From the NCBI GenBank assembly GCA_037576215.1, contig JBANDB010000022.1, positions 310,001 to 374,000 of the forward strand: a stretch of DNA of 64,000 nt, written 5' to 3'. This document shows positions 1 through 10,747 of this stretch, piece after piece. Numbering within the stretch: the stretch's first letter is position 1; each line of letters opens with the position of its first letter. This DNA is from Armillaria gallica. Lineage: Eukaryota > Basidiomycota > Agaricomycetes > Agaricales > Physalacriaceae. Position numbers and translations under genes: made by a program. The notes beneath the pieces were generated by a model. The model was not told the origin of the DNA. It did not search any database and saw only the letters and a list, made by a program, of their open reading frames with translations.

Positions 1-198
1 CTATGAGTACGAGGGTGACTGAGGGTATGCTGAACTTCAGATGCTGATACTCTCACATGCACACCAGCAATGTTAAGTGAGTCCCTCAGCACCAGATAAC
101 ATTTCCCGTCTATGGTCTCCAGTAACCACGGTACGGTAGTATTTCACCTCCCTTTTTCGACCAGAACTTGAACATACTGACATCACCTCCAGTATAAA

Positions 199-417
199 TT
201 GTCTCCGCGGCTTCAGACTGGTCCCGATGCCGAAGCGATCCCGTATCCTCTTACCGAGGAAGGAACGACGTGCCAGTATTCCTTTGTCCCCCCGGATCAC
301 TATGCCGATCAATTTTGGGACTTGCGTCATAAGTCTTCGCCACCGTTTGAAGAAGACCCAGTCACCTATTACCTGTATGTGCTATTTCCTGAGTGCAGTA
401 CAGCACCCGGTCAATAG
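199..417 (+). CDS. Possible terminal exon, unrecognised
   Basis: This is an open frame that could be a 3' exon. A plausible splice acceptor (gcggcttcag) lies just before about position 217, and the frame runs to a TAG at 415-417. The composition looks protein-like, with several aromatic and proline residues (for example DQFWDLRHK and TYYLYVLFPEC). No ATG or upstream exon could be tied to it, and an overlapping frame and the opposite strand are also open, so it may be chance. In the rest of 1-888 I see no gene. Confidence 0.2.
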   Translation: MSPRLQTGPDAEAIPYPLTEEGTTCQYSFVPPDHYADQFWDLRHKSSPPFEEDPVTYYLYVLFPECSTAPGQ

Positions 418-927
418 CAGGATGGATCCCTTTCCTTCTTTTTGTGGTATTTCAACGTATGAATGACTTTTGAAGTCTGAGGTTTGACTCCGTGGATCCT
501 CCTTCGGTGCGTAATTTGTTATTCCGACATACATATGATATCATACATGGATAGCCGCAGCATGTGCTCGTGGTCCACGTCAGTTCGAACAGGCATATCC
601 GGGAGTCCATCGGTGTACATCATCGGATTAGGCTCATGATTCCGGCGGCAACGTTAACAGCCACAGCGGTGCAGCAGAAAAGGAAACCATACCGGGACAA
701 TCAACAATGACTCTTCCTGCCAAACCCCATCCGATTTCTGAGTACCGCTTCGCGAATCCCCCGTCTAAATATACCCAGCAAGTGCTACTGCTCTCATTGC
801 AATATTTCGCTCGCTGTTTCGCAACCATCAAAGTGAGCGGAAAATGGAACCAATGGACGAATGGACCTCTCGACAACCGTAAAAACATATGCAGCAACGG
901 CAACTCAATCCAGGCAGTCGGAGCACA

Positions 928-934
928 TATAAAA
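928..934 (+). promoter_or_regulatory. TATA box of the DUF6699-like gene
   Basis: TATAAAA lies 48 bp upstream of the chosen ATG at 976. The same spacing of about 50 bp is seen for the NTF2-like and C2H2 genes in this window. This supports 976 rather than the ATG at 889 as the start. Confidence 0.6.
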
Positions 935-975
935 CGGGTGCGCATCTTTCATTGGATTCATTACCCAATATTACC

Positions 976-1725
976 ATGTCACAAGTGCCCACCAAACGAG
1001 TCCACTGGGAAGACGACTTCAATCGTAACTGTGCCCATCACCGCGCGCCCTTCTACGTGACATTCCTCGTCGACCCGACACCTCCCTCCCAGGGACAGTC
1101 GCTTCCCCAATCCCCCATCCCTATCTCATCCCCCAAGCACCGGCAATCGCCTCCCCCGCGTCCATGTCTCCGCCCGCCAGCGCTTTTCAAGCAACCACCC
1201 CTTCATCGAGCACCCTCGCCCTTCCCAGGACCCCGCCGTCATCCGATACTGCATCGGGCCGACACGGAACGAGCGACCCGAACGCCCCTCTCATCCACGA
1301 CGCGTCTCTCCATCCACCGTGCGCTTCGTCTGGGAACATGCCAGTCCCTCGACTTCTTCTCCCCAAACCGCGTCGTTGCGCACCCCCAAACCGCGTACGA
1401 ACCCGCGTCTAAACCGGCCTTTCAAAAGGTCTCCATCCTTGTCGAAATAGACAGCGTCGAGAGATTCAACATCGAGATCATCCGCAAGGACGGGATCCTC
1501 ACAGTCGAGGACATCCTCACGTGGGCGCAGAAGGTGCTAAGGGAACGCCTCGAGCCGAGAGTGATGGGCGGGTGCTATAAAGAGAAGTGCAGGTGTGGCT
1601 GTGGGCGGTATGTCGATAAGAAGAGCGACTTCACGACAGTCTTCGATGGTCTAAGTGTGAGGGGCGGCGACGGGGAACTCAACAAGTGGAGGATGCACTT
1701 GAGGAGGGTCAAGTCCAGAGTATAG
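976..1725 (+). CDS. DUF6699-like protein
   Basis: This is an intronless gene of 249 aa. The frame is open from 889, but the ATG at 976 was chosen because a TATA box sits 48 bp upstream and because the resulting N terminus (KRVHWEDD) is the short basic/acidic motif common at the start of basidiomycete DUF6699 proteins. A long proline/serine-rich low-complexity linker follows (about residues 35-150). The C-terminal third reads as a beta-strand/helix domain: hydrophobic strands around ILVEIDSVERFNIEI, then LTVEDILTWAQKVLRERL, which is the TV-DVL-helix signature of DUF6699, and a closing FDGLSVRGG segment. Function is unknown for the family; these genes are abundant and variable in Agaricomycetes. 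A CxCGCG cluster (KCRCGCGRY) between helix and last strand is unusual. No enzyme motif is visible. Confidence 0.7.
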   Translation: MSQVPTKRVHWEDDFNRNCAHHRAPFYVTFLVDPTPPSQGQSLPQSPIPISSPKHRQSPPPRPCLRPPALFKQPPLHRAPSPFPGPRRHPILHRADTERATRTPLSSTTRLSIHRALRLGTCQSLDFFSPNRVVAHPQTAYEPASKPAFQKVSILVEIDSVERFNIEIIRKDGILTVEDILTWAQKVLRERLEPRVMGGCYKEKCRCGCGRYVDKKSDFTTVFDGLSVRGGDGELNKWRMHLRRVKSRV

Positions 1726-1726
1726 A

Positions 1727-2580
1727 CGCAGAGATTGAGAAGAAACAAATCGAAGATGTTGTACAGTAGGTAGAATCGGATCGCATTGGATGCCATATAC
1801 GTAACAGGAATGTACCACCACTGTAACAGTAGTAACACTATAGGTAGTCACAAATTTCGAGGAAGTACTATTATGAACTTAGCTTGATGTGACTGAGAAT
1901 CGGAAAACGACTTAGAATGGAACAATGCCCCTTGCCTTGCAGTATGTCCATAGAGACGCCCATCGCCTGGGCTATGGATGGGAGCAAGGATAGTTGTTGC
2001 GAAAGCGACGATATGCAAGGCAGTTCCCTTGCCAAGTCCGACCGTCGATTTCGCTGCTTAAAGGCTGATGTCACGGTAGCACCTCTACGAAGGAGTCAAA
2101 TATACAGACGGTCACATGCAGGTAGTAGCTCCATTCCCTCCTCAACGTCTAAGATCGCACTTTCTCCCAATACCGGATACACGCTCGAGCGATAGAAGAA
2201 CCCCCGAAATCAACCGGCGACCAAACCACCAAGGTATTGGATGAAAGGCACATTAATGTGGAGCGGAAAGACGCAGAAAGGCTAGTCGTACGGGGAACTT
2301 TTCGAACAAATCCATGATTTGGTCTGCAGCTGCAAGCCTTCAAGAAAAATTTGAACTAGAAGACTTGAAGGCACTCTCAGTAGGGTTCAGGGTTCGGGAT
2401 CCGGAACGCGGTTCCGAACCCTAACCTCAAAATTCCTCCGGAAGAATTTATGATTGCTATAGTAAGTGTTTGAAACCCGCCCTTCCGATTCAGCGACGAA
2501 GATGCTTCCAGTCCCGCCACACTGTGCCTGAGAAAATCCAATGAGGGCCACCTAAGACGTCAGAAAAAAAAACTCCTCAC
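1727..2580. other. Intergenic stretch without a supported gene
   Basis: The open frames here are short, overlap on both strands and lack splice or start context. The only structure seen is the inverted repeat at 2389-2422 and an A-run near 2563-2572. Confidence 0.5.
2389..2422. repeat. Short inverted repeat with nested hairpin
   Basis: AGGGTTCGG (2389-2397) pairs perfectly with CCGAACCCT (2414-2422). Nested inside is a second hairpin, CGGAAC/GTTCCG (2402-2407/2411-2416), with a 3-nt loop. The flanks carry telomere-like units (AGGGTT, CCCTAAC). No gene is linked to it, so it may be a small mobile-element end or chance. Confidence 0.45.
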
Positions 2581-2583
2581 CTT

Positions 2584-2970
2584 GAACCAGAGCATCTTGC
2601 AGAGGATCCACCCACAACACAGGGCCGTTGCCGCGCACCCTCAGATAATCAGACGTTTTATTCGAGCTGGAAACGCGTGTTCCCTCCCTGTCTCGCTCAG
2701 TCGCCTGTCATTCAGGTGCTCGAAGCCAGTTCTGTCGCGTGAGCGACCAAGTCCAGCAACGCTCCTGAAGTCGACCGTGACGAATGGCAGTCATCCAAAT
2801 GTCGGTTTATGATAAAGGAAGGACGAATGCGAAGCCAGCACATATGAGCTGCTACTGCAAAGATTGGCGTACTTTATCAGAGCCGAAAGAAGGAGTACGT
2901 GCAATGAATGTCCTTCCCGACAACTGGTCGGGCCGAGTTACTTTCTGTGATATGTCCAGGTGCTGACTAA
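2584..2970 (+). repeat. Diverged dispersed repeat, copy 1 (partner at 50707-51042, inverted)
   Basis: Read on the plus strand this segment aligns with the minus strand of 50707-51042. Shared landmarks include a TTGAACCAGAG start, a CGCGTGAGC core, and a stretch translating as QMSVYDKGRTNAKPAHMSCY in this copy against QMSINNQGKARIPAYMRCY in the other. Similarity continues through the following SKD/CKD region. Both copies look eroded and neither retains a full gene. It is most likely a remnant of a mobile element or of a duplicated gene. Together with the two RRM pseudogenes it supports a large inverted duplication. Confidence 0.6.
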
Positions 2971-3533
2971 GCATAGGCGAAATCTTTCTCGTCGCAGCCA
3001 ACACCTTTCCGTGATGGGTCCATGCGATAGCCTATCCGTCTGCGCCTCCGATATTCTATCGTCCCGTCGTATGAATCTAGCGCTCTTTGGGCCAGGAGCA
3101 GCTGACCTGTTAAAAGAAGGAAACGAGCATGAAGCTCGTAAATATATTCTCCGAGGAGGTATACATAAAACGATGGAATCCGATAATCCAGCTTTGTGGT
3201 ATAGCTTCAAGCAGGAAAAGATGCCGTGGAACGATCCATATATATCCGCATTGGTTGGTCGGAGATAAAAGATGTCTGTGAAACTGAAGGTCGAATCACA
3301 ACGTTTACACCATTGAGAATGGAGCAATCAGTATGGGGTTGTCTGATAGACAACTTATCGTGCTAGGTCGTTAAGAGAGGCTGATAAAGGCCGTGGATAC
3401 AGCCGCGAGTGGTACAATTTCAAGGCGTGACGCGGGACCGAGCCGGGCCCAACGATGAAAACGTCGTCGAGAACGACTGCAACGGAATGACAGAGCATGC
3501 TCGCTGAGGCCCTGCTCGTCAGAGTAAGCCATG

Positions 3534-4840
3534 TCATACACGAATCAGGCCTATAATTGACGCAGACAATGTAGTGCTGTGGCCGTGGCGACAATAAACG
3601 CACAACGGCACTTCGGAGTACCTCAGTACAGGGGTAAGGATTTCAGAGTCAGTACCTTGATATGGAAGAGTCAGTCTAAAGTCAAACATCGGTAACCCGT
3701 AAGAGAACCCACCATATGATAGCTTCGGCTTCACTCCATACTCATCATCGACAGTGCGACCATTTGCGCATAGAACGGGCACAGTGCGCGAGAATAAGGA
3801 AATACTTCAGGCATGCAAGGGAAGAAAAGACCGGACCGCCGAAGGCACCTTTGCCGGTGTGAATGCCGCGAGGCCATTGGTGCCAACTGGGTCATATGCA
3901 CTGCTCTCGTAGGAGAATGGGAACAATGATATTCTTGGAGCAAGACCAGTACTGTGCCGTTGCCTACTGTCTCCTTAAGAGGGATCATTCGCTCGCTGCA
4001 TAGGTGAATTTTGTATCCTTCTTCGTCGACGCATCTAAAATGAAGATCGGAAAAAATGAAAGCGACCAGTGGAGACGCACGTACATTACCTAGAATCTGG
4101 TTTGCCAGCGTCGATAACGTCGGAGCAGGTTAAGAAGATATGCCATTTGTTGTGGGTACGTGATGAGTCCGCCGTCTCCCCTCTTCAGCAGAAGCGACAC
4201 CGTACACGCGTAGAGATTTTCAACAAAATGTCTTCTCCTCGCGGTAAATTATCATAACACTCGCGAATCGTCACAAGTTCGTGGAGAGCCTGGACGTCCT
4301 GCGAGTAGAGGCCCAGGGCATACCCTTGATAAGCCGGAGAGCTCGTAGCGAGAAAGTGGGAGTGCAAGGTTGTAGGACTGATGGAACTAAAAGGTGAATG
4401 TCGTATGAAGGTCTCGTCTACAATCGTCCTTTCTAGCATGACAGGGAACGTCCTCGCCGGTGATAATTTATAGCGAGCCCGCGAGCTTATTCGTTGTCAT
4501 AACGTGCAGACTGCCAAAAGCGCGCGAATATGGCTGTATGTTCTGGGCACTCTCGACCGAACATGACAGTCGTCCACGGTATTGCGCCGTTTCCGGAATG
4601 TGCCGCATCATTCGCTCGCTGTATGGGTAAAGCTTGAGTTCTTCTAAGAAGAGCATCAGAACATTGCATTGCGAAGGAGTCCATGGCTCTAACCTCGTAT
4701 CGAGGACGGTCGTCATGGGGAAAAATCGAAAGTTCATTATAATCGAGTGGTAGGTAATCTTCTCCTTCATGCAGTCCGAGTACACGAACCCCGGCAGTGA
4801 TAGTGTTAGGAAATATGGGAATTCTCGTTGGATTCATGAT
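3534..4840 (-). pseudogene. Decayed, internally duplicated coding fragments, unrecognised
   Basis: Two minus-strand segments resemble each other. One (about 3940-4030) reads VDEEGYKIHLCSERMIP then a GNG motif. The other (about 4590-4660) reads LEELKLYPYSERMM, then ET, and after a frameshift GNGAIPWTTVMF. Both are followed by frames that look coding but are broken, such as YDPVGTNGLAAFTPAKV near 3850-3900 and AYQGYALGLYSQDVQALHEL near 4270-4340. Frames change repeatedly without convincing splice sites. I read this as two tandem, decayed copies of one gene whose family I do not recognise. The DNA between 2990 and 3530 shows nothing else. Confidence 0.35.
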
Positions 4841-4849
4841 TAAAATTGA

Positions 4850-5268
4850 ATAATTTTTTCTAGGACAAAGGGCCGTCCGAGGCGATAGCGATCTGTTCCA
4901 TTATTACTGTAAGCAATGCCCAATACATACGGGAAAAGTTAGAACTCGACGTACCTGGCAATGATATCTCACTTCAGCCCGCCCTGGACCTCGTTTCACA
5001 TCCTAAAGCCAGGTTTGTGTACCAGATGATAATGCACGTGACACGATAGGTGATGAGGCAGGGTTGACAGGAACAAAACATAGCCTGGGAGGCACGTCGG
5101 GACGATGCGCTCACGAAACGTGGCGTGGTGTGGTACTGGCACAAGGTCCCAATCAGTAATGAGTCTATGACAGTGATGATGAAGAGGAAGGGTTTCTGTT
5201 TGTCCCTGTTTGCCTGACACTCGTTTCGTTTACAACCTACTAAATTCTAATATTATCAGGTTCAGCAT
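4850..5268. other. Intergenic stretch without a supported gene
   Basis: Only short, compositionally random frames are present between the decayed fragments and the solo LTR. Confidence 0.5.
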
Positions 5269-5273
5269 GAATG

Positions 5274-5513
5274 TGTTGGAGATATCGCGGGAAGCCGCGA
5301 GAAGAGTGTAGAAGGTTCAAGCCGGCATGATGCCGGGTGACCTTTAGTCAGATAGTTTCCGCGTGTGGAAGAGTTTTGTAGAACTTGTAGAATGATTTTG
5401 TAGATACTTTTCGTAGTATAAATACAGGCTCTGTCAGAGCCAGAGAATACAAGTTCATTGGTCGGGCTGCACCAGCCACTAGTCTTCCCACTGCGAACCT
5501 ACAGTTTCCAATA
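5274..5513 (+). mobile_element. Solo LTR (240 bp), probably Ty1/copia type
   Basis: The sequence begins TGTTGGAGA and ends TTTCCAATA, an imperfect terminal inverted repeat as in copia-type LTRs; the expected terminal CA is here TA. It is flanked on both sides by the identical pentamer GAATG (5269-5273 and 5514-5518), the 5-bp target-site duplication made by retroviral-type integrases. An internal TATAAATA (5417-5424) and a downstream CT/AG-rich stretch fit the LTR promoter/R region. No internal retroelement coding sequence adjoins it, so it is a solo LTR left by recombination. The copia assignment rests only on the end sequence. Confidence 0.85.
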
Positions 5514-5546
5514 GAATGTTACAATTCTAATAGGCTGAGTTTCGAG

Positions 5547-6052
5547 TAGTGTTGCCATCGGCGGGTGACTTCGAATGACTCGGCTTCTGGATGGCCCGGA
5601 AGCCTGTCAAACTGTCAAAGAGTTGTTTCGGCTCAGCTCGGCTTCAAGCTGTAATCAAGCTGCTGACTTTGGCCAAGTCATTGACTCCGTAGTCGACTAG
5701 GAACTTGAAGGCAAACAAGGAAACGTCACTAACAGATGGTAGATATACATCTTCAAGTCCTGTGAGTATGTCATAACCACCCACTAACCTGAGAAAGTAC
5801 TTAAAATACCTCGGCAATTTAGAGTGCCGTTTTCCCACTTTACCCCAGACTTTCATCTGCCGCCGGTCACCGAAAGGGACTCCTGTCATTGACTCTCCGA
5901 TGCAGCGCTTTGAGCCCATTACTTAGGCCAAGGTAGAGACAGACCTTCCAAAATCGGATGGAGTCCTTGACTTAAATGACTTCGGTCGGCTTCAAGCCAT
6001 AAAGTCGAGTCGAGTCATTTTGGTGACTCGAGACCGAACCGTGGCCACACTA
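5547..6052. mobile_element. Non-autonomous hAT-type DNA transposon (506 bp)
   Basis: A perfect 8-bp direct repeat, GTTTCGAG, flanks the element (5539-5546 and 6053-6060), which is the target-site duplication length of hAT transposases. The ends are inverted repeats: TAGTGTTGCCATCGG at the left against TAGTGTGGCCACGG at the right (reverse complement). TAGTG...GCCA is a usual hAT terminus. Subterminal regions are rich in ACTCG/CGAGT and CGGCTTCAAGC motifs in both orientations (for example 5638-5648 and 5989-5999), as expected for transposase-binding repeats. No transposase is encoded; the 91-codon minus-strand frame inside it has no transposase features. It sits 33 bp from the solo LTR. Confidence 0.9.
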
Positions 6053-6060
6053 GTTTCGAG

Positions 6061-6705
6061 GTCTACCTATAACGGCTGTCCCGCCGCCGGGGGACCATTT
6101 ATCACCATTGTCAAGGCGAACGGCGACCAACATCGACATCTGCTAGATGGCCACGGTTACTGACAACTTGAAGAACAACAGTTGGGCGATTTTATCATAT
6201 AATGATTCTTCGACTCTAGAACAGTCCCGGACTCAGATTTCTGTCAAGCTAAATAGTGACTAGTTCTCCAAGTCTGGCTTTGGACGTTTCCAGAAAGCAA
6301 AGATTGTGCCGTCGCTTTCCCCATCGCAAACATGGCAATACCGAGGAACCAGTCAAGCGTACTATCTCCTTACGTGGTCGCAAATGCGCCGTGGGCGCAG
6401 AACGATGTACCCAATCATTTGCCAGGCCGTTATCCCTCTGGCAACTGAATCTGTATCTGTTCTCTCACAGCGAAATGCAGCTGTTACCCACGGTGAGACT
6501 TTGACGTAATTCAATAACCAACCCGACCACTGGCAAGACTCACTTCCCCCATCATTGACCGCCGTTCTCGTATCGACCTGGATGGTTATCCACCATCACA
6601 AATCACCAGTGTCATCGATGACCGAGTCCCGTCTGTTCGTCAACCACCCGACCTAAATACCCTCCACTAAGTCCCCATCTCTTCACTCTTCCTCCTTCTT
6701 TGCCA
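6061..6705. other. Intergenic/promoter region of the glycoprotein gene
   Basis: No gene is supported here. The last 40 bp before the ATG at 6706 are pyrimidine-rich (CTTCACTCTTCCTCCTTC), a common start-site context in basidiomycete genes. I see no clear TATA box. Confidence 0.5.
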
Positions 6706-7963
6706 ATGCTTCTCTTCCTCGGTACTCTTCCATTCTTTGTTTCTGTCGTGTCAGCGTCACATGCTATTCGTTTTTTCAACTAGTGAGTTATACCCTCTCT
6801 TCTGGACATGCATGACTAAATCTCTCACAGCTGTGGGTCCGGGACAGTAAGTTTCACACCACTGCTCCCCGCTACCTCGTTGACTTCCCTACTCGGCAGC
6901 CCACCATTTTCACTCATGGTAAACGGACGAGCGTCAACAGCAGAACCACTTATTCTAGCAACAACGACGACGATGGTGGGATTCATACGTGAGTTCTCAT
7001 CCCTCCATGGATTAGATCCATATCTCATCTACATCAGCTTTCTAGAGCAGGGTACATTGAATTACTGTCCCTTGAGATTGTATGATTGATCCGTGCTAAA
7101 ATTAAGGCTCTTGTGGGAATGACGGAGTAAAGTGCACGACTGTGGGTGTCGACCTGACTATACCGGAGGCATCCCTCTCCCGGTACGTTCCCTTTTTCGT
7201 TCCTTTCCTCTGTCAAGACTTCATTTCGCTGCAGAACGGGCAAATATTCGGTCCCTCTGTCTCTCCAGTGCGTGCCCCTGCCTTCTCACCGTTGTATTCT
7301 CCTCGTGACATACACATAGGTATTCCTGTGCCAATGGTAGCATCTACTTTGCTCAATGTACGCCTCTTCCCTGTTGTCCCAGCCTTCTTATTCTCAGCCC
7401 TCCTAGGCTACTCCTCAGACTGCGCGCCTACGCCCATATCATGTGATTCTTTTAATGTACGACTCCTCTTTTCCCGTCTTCTCACAGTCCAGCTAAACCG
7501 AGTCCCAGTCAGATCTCATTATAACATTCTGCCCGTAAGATCTCCTGGCCTCATCCCTGGCCCTCCTAGTCCTTACCCATACCTCAGATTAGGTTTCCCC
7601 TCAATAACCGAACCTAACGACTCCTCGCCATCCTCGACTCTCAGCCGGAAGCTCATAGCTCCCATAGTCATTATCATCATCCTGGTAATAGCCCTCGTCG
7701 GCACTATCCTGTTCCTCCGAGGGAAGAATCGACGAGTCCGGATGGATACTGTGGAAGCGAGGCCCAGAATTCTAGTCAGTCGAGGAAGTAACCCGCCTTT
7801 CATTCGGCGCCCCGAACGTGCCAGTATCCTCACCGTCCCTTCATACCAATCAACACGCGTCGCCAGCACAATCAATAAAGAATTATGGGAGGATTTCAAG
7901 AGCGGGTCTTATTTCGTCAAGCTGTATCCTACCGAGTCGGAGATGTCAGTATTCGAGGATTAG
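6706..7963 (+). CDS. Secreted glycoprotein-type domain with C-terminal membrane anchor
   Basis: My spliced model has ten exons: 6706-6782, 6831-6846, 6900-6988, 7038-7051, 7107-7182, 7235-7267, 7320-7357, 7419-7456, 7509-7534 and 7588-7963. It gives 260 aa with all phases consistent. Residues 1 to about 20 are a signal peptide (MLLFLGTLPFFVSVVSASHA). The ectodomain has the layout of an abundant basidiomycete secreted 'glycopeptide' family: YCGSGTPTIFTHG, then LEQGSCGNDGVKCTTVG, paired Cys around SCANGS and YCAPTPISC, and a closing SDLIITFC. Unlike most members it continues through a Ser/Pro linker into one transmembrane helix (LIAPIVIIIILVIALVGTILF) and a basic cytoplasmic tail of about 80 aa. 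Five internal exons are only 14-38 nt, which matches the family's fragmented structure. Function is unknown; a cell-surface role is inferred from topology. Confidence 0.75.
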
Positions 7964-8639
7964 TCGTCGTTATTTTCTGGAAAGATTAACGAGCTAGGAT
8001 GGCTCCCCAATTGTAAAATTACGCCGCGAATATCAATCTCAAGTTTCGATGTTGAGCAAGCTCGTCGCTATTGTCCCTAAGTTATGCTCACCTAACTCAA
8101 ATGTTTCTTTCGGTCTTGGTAGCTGATTGATATTGGACTCTATGGATAGATTATGCTAATCGGTCAGACCGGAGACTGGAAATGGTATGGAACACCCAGT
8201 TGAGCGTAACCGGAGAGTCGTAAATTGTGTTTGGGCGTTTCTCCTGTTTCTCCAGTAACACAGTGAATGATTCTCGGAGAACCGTGCTCGAATTTTGGCC
8301 GATTCCACCATCGGCGCTCTGGAAAATCTGCAGTCATGCTGGTATATTGCTTTTCAGCTCGAGCCATAGCCACGCAGTTCAGCTTCTCCAGCCGAAAAAT
8401 CAACACCGACATCTCTTGATCAATTGTACGAACTCCACCTTGAAGCCTATTATTCACGGCGCCGGTCAGCCGAAATGAGAAGACACATGTGTCTCCGTCA
8501 TAAGATAGGAAAGACGTTCAGATCGTGTACATCTCTCTCAGAGTTAGCGAGATTAAGATACTGATTGTCGTGCGTTGGTATTCCTTGATTACTGTCTGTG
8601 TACTCTTGCTAAGTCACTCTGCAGTATCATTTTGCCTAT
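7964..8639. other. Intergenic stretch without a supported gene
   Basis: Open frames on both strands (for example 8164-8457 minus and 8227-8478 plus) shadow each other and lack start or splice context. Confidence 0.45.
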
Positions 8640-10330
8640 CGGTCCGGTATATCCCTGCATCTTCGTGGAGGTATATATCCCATCCAAGCTTCGGGCTTCG
8701 TATTTTGCGAAGCATAGTTCCAGGTTATCACTTGAAGATAAGGGAAAGCAGGGAAATAATTCGTAAGGCGAAATGCGGCAAGCAGCCATCTCGAAGAAAG
8801 ATATCATATGCCATGTTTCATTGACGACTGAAAATGGATCCTCATCCCTACGTTTTCCACGGTTCCTCGACCCTCGAATGGCTTGACGAATGGGTCTAAC
8901 TGTCGTGCCCCAATGGAACTCATGCTACCTCCCTCAAACCCGATGAGCTTATCGTCCTTCTGAAACCCGACGATGCATCTCATCGCATCACTGGCACTAT
9001 TGAATGCCATGTATACCAAACCGTGGGAGAGGCCCTCGTTTAAGATGATTCTCAATACCACGGAGGACCCGGCGAGGTAACGAAACACGCACTTGAATTG
9101 TTCCGATATTTTGAGACCACCAGTATGGTTGAACGCATCGAGATACTCTCGAATGCTGCATCACTGGCTGCGGTGCAGGCGAATGACAACGACCGGAGAG
9201 GCACCAAGGTCGACAGCGATAATCGTACTGCGAGGCAGTGGTTTAGTCTGAGGCCTTCAGTGTCATTCTGAAACCAATTTCCTGCGCCGCAGATATGCGC
9301 TTTCTAACGAACTCTCGGGCAGAGGCCGAAGTAGAGAATACCATTTTTATCAACTATACAGTTGAATTGTCAAGAATGCGGCAAAGACCAGGCAAAGAAG
9401 ACAAAGACATACATTCTCTTTAGGGTAAAGACTGTAGAAGAAGACATGGCGCGGTCCGCTCAATTCCAGGTCACAGATCCATCCTCGAATGGGGCGAGTC
9501 ATGTCTATATTTGCGACATTGGATATTAGAATCGCGCGCTTCACGTTCCTCTGGTCGATGTCCTCTTCAAAGTACCAGTCGGGCAGCAAGTATTCATCCT
9601 TGTCTCGTTATTCAAAAGTTAACCCGATTTCTCTGAAGTAACGATAATTGAAGATTTTTTGACGAGCCTGCCGGAAAATTTGAACACGAAAGAAGTGGTA
9701 GAGTGAATCATACAACATTACCCGTAACGCTTGCCATATATCAAGGAACCCAATTTGCGCCTACCGCTCTATGGGGTCGAACTGGGAGTACTCCACTTCT
9801 CGTGGGACTATATGCTTCCTCAGGTATTCTTCACGAAGATCCCGAGGCAAAATTTTCAGCGTCATCCAACGTGACAGGTGAGAGTATCCAATAGCGGCGA
9901 CGGCGTAGGCATTGAGCTTCGGCGAAGGTTCTTCATCTAACGTCAACGACCACACAAGGCCAGCTCTGCCACCAATCTTCACAGACTTTCTTGCGAGTTC
10001 TTCACTAAGAAACCGAACGGCAAGCTAGTCATCGCCCGGTATGACTGCTTCAACAGGATTGGCATTATTCGTGCCAATGACATTGCTGATATCGTATCCT
10101 GGCGGAAAATCCCGAACGAGAACTGTACGCCGAGACTAAGTTTGGCTCTGTAAGTCTGAAAAGGACCGCAGGGTACTGCTGGCACGAAGAAAGTGGCGGA
10201 CACCAAGCGGACGCTGGAACATGAGCCAAAGGTTCCCACGCCACAGACGCGACGCGACACAATACTAAGAATATAGTTGGCTCATCGCGAAAGGCAGTAT
10301 TTACTCTCCTTTCTTGCAAGTTGATACTTA
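8640..10330 (-). pseudogene. Multi-RRM RNA-binding protein pseudogene, copy A
   Basis: Read from 10330 down, fragments of at least three RNA-recognition-motif units are visible. The first carries the RNP2-like LVRDFPPGYDISNVIG and ends at PVEAVIPGDD followed by TAG. The second reads WMTLKILPRDLREEYLRKH then VEYSQFDPIER, again followed by TAG. The third contains AILISNVANIDMTRPIRGW. A C-terminal domain follows (IILNEGLSHGLVYMAF and AMRCIVGFQKDDK). The frame is broken by these two stops, by a further stop in the first unit and by frameshifts. It is the homologue of 46130-47771 on the other strand and shares both in-frame TAG codons with it. DNA similarity continues past the coding end to about 8640. 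The parent would be a nuclear or cytoplasmic RNA-binding protein; this copy is dead. Confidence 0.75.
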
Positions 10331-10738
10331 ATATATCTTACGCCCTGGATAAATGCTGAGGGTGACCTGTGATACGCGGCCTTGAAACTCAGTTCACCAG
10401 AGCAATCTAGATGGCTTTCTAAATTGTTGATTTCGACGTGACATGGCATTCATCTAGTCAATACTCGCGGAGAGAAAAGATCTATGAAGGCACCATTCCA
10501 TATGACTGACTTAGCTTTCAGAATAATCCGACTGATAGCAAGGTAAAATATGCGCAAAACATGTCACCAACGACGCCGATTAGGGGCGATTGCGCCTCCT
10601 GAGACAGAAATACAGAGACCGGTCCTTAGCCCAAGCGGGAGGATAGCAGTCTTCAGAGGGCCAAGTATCAAGGCTCCGTTCAACGGAGCTACATCGCTCT
10701 AATTTACACTTTTCAACTCTGATTCTTACCGCGAGATA
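10331..10738. other. Intergenic stretch without a supported gene
   Basis: There are no coding features between the upstream edge of the RRM pseudogene and the target duplication of the Mutator-like element. Confidence 0.5.
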
Positions 10739-10747
10739 CACGGGCAT

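Noticed and set aside
7142..7963. Intronless 273-aa frame as the true glycoprotein gene
   Set aside because: The frame reads through several well-formed introns. The spliced model adds the signal peptide and all conserved cysteines.
8525..8824. Plus-strand hydrophobic 99-codon frame suggesting a membrane protein
   Set aside because: It overlaps the 3' part of RRM pseudogene copy A in antisense and begins at a GTG; hydrophobicity alone is not evidence.
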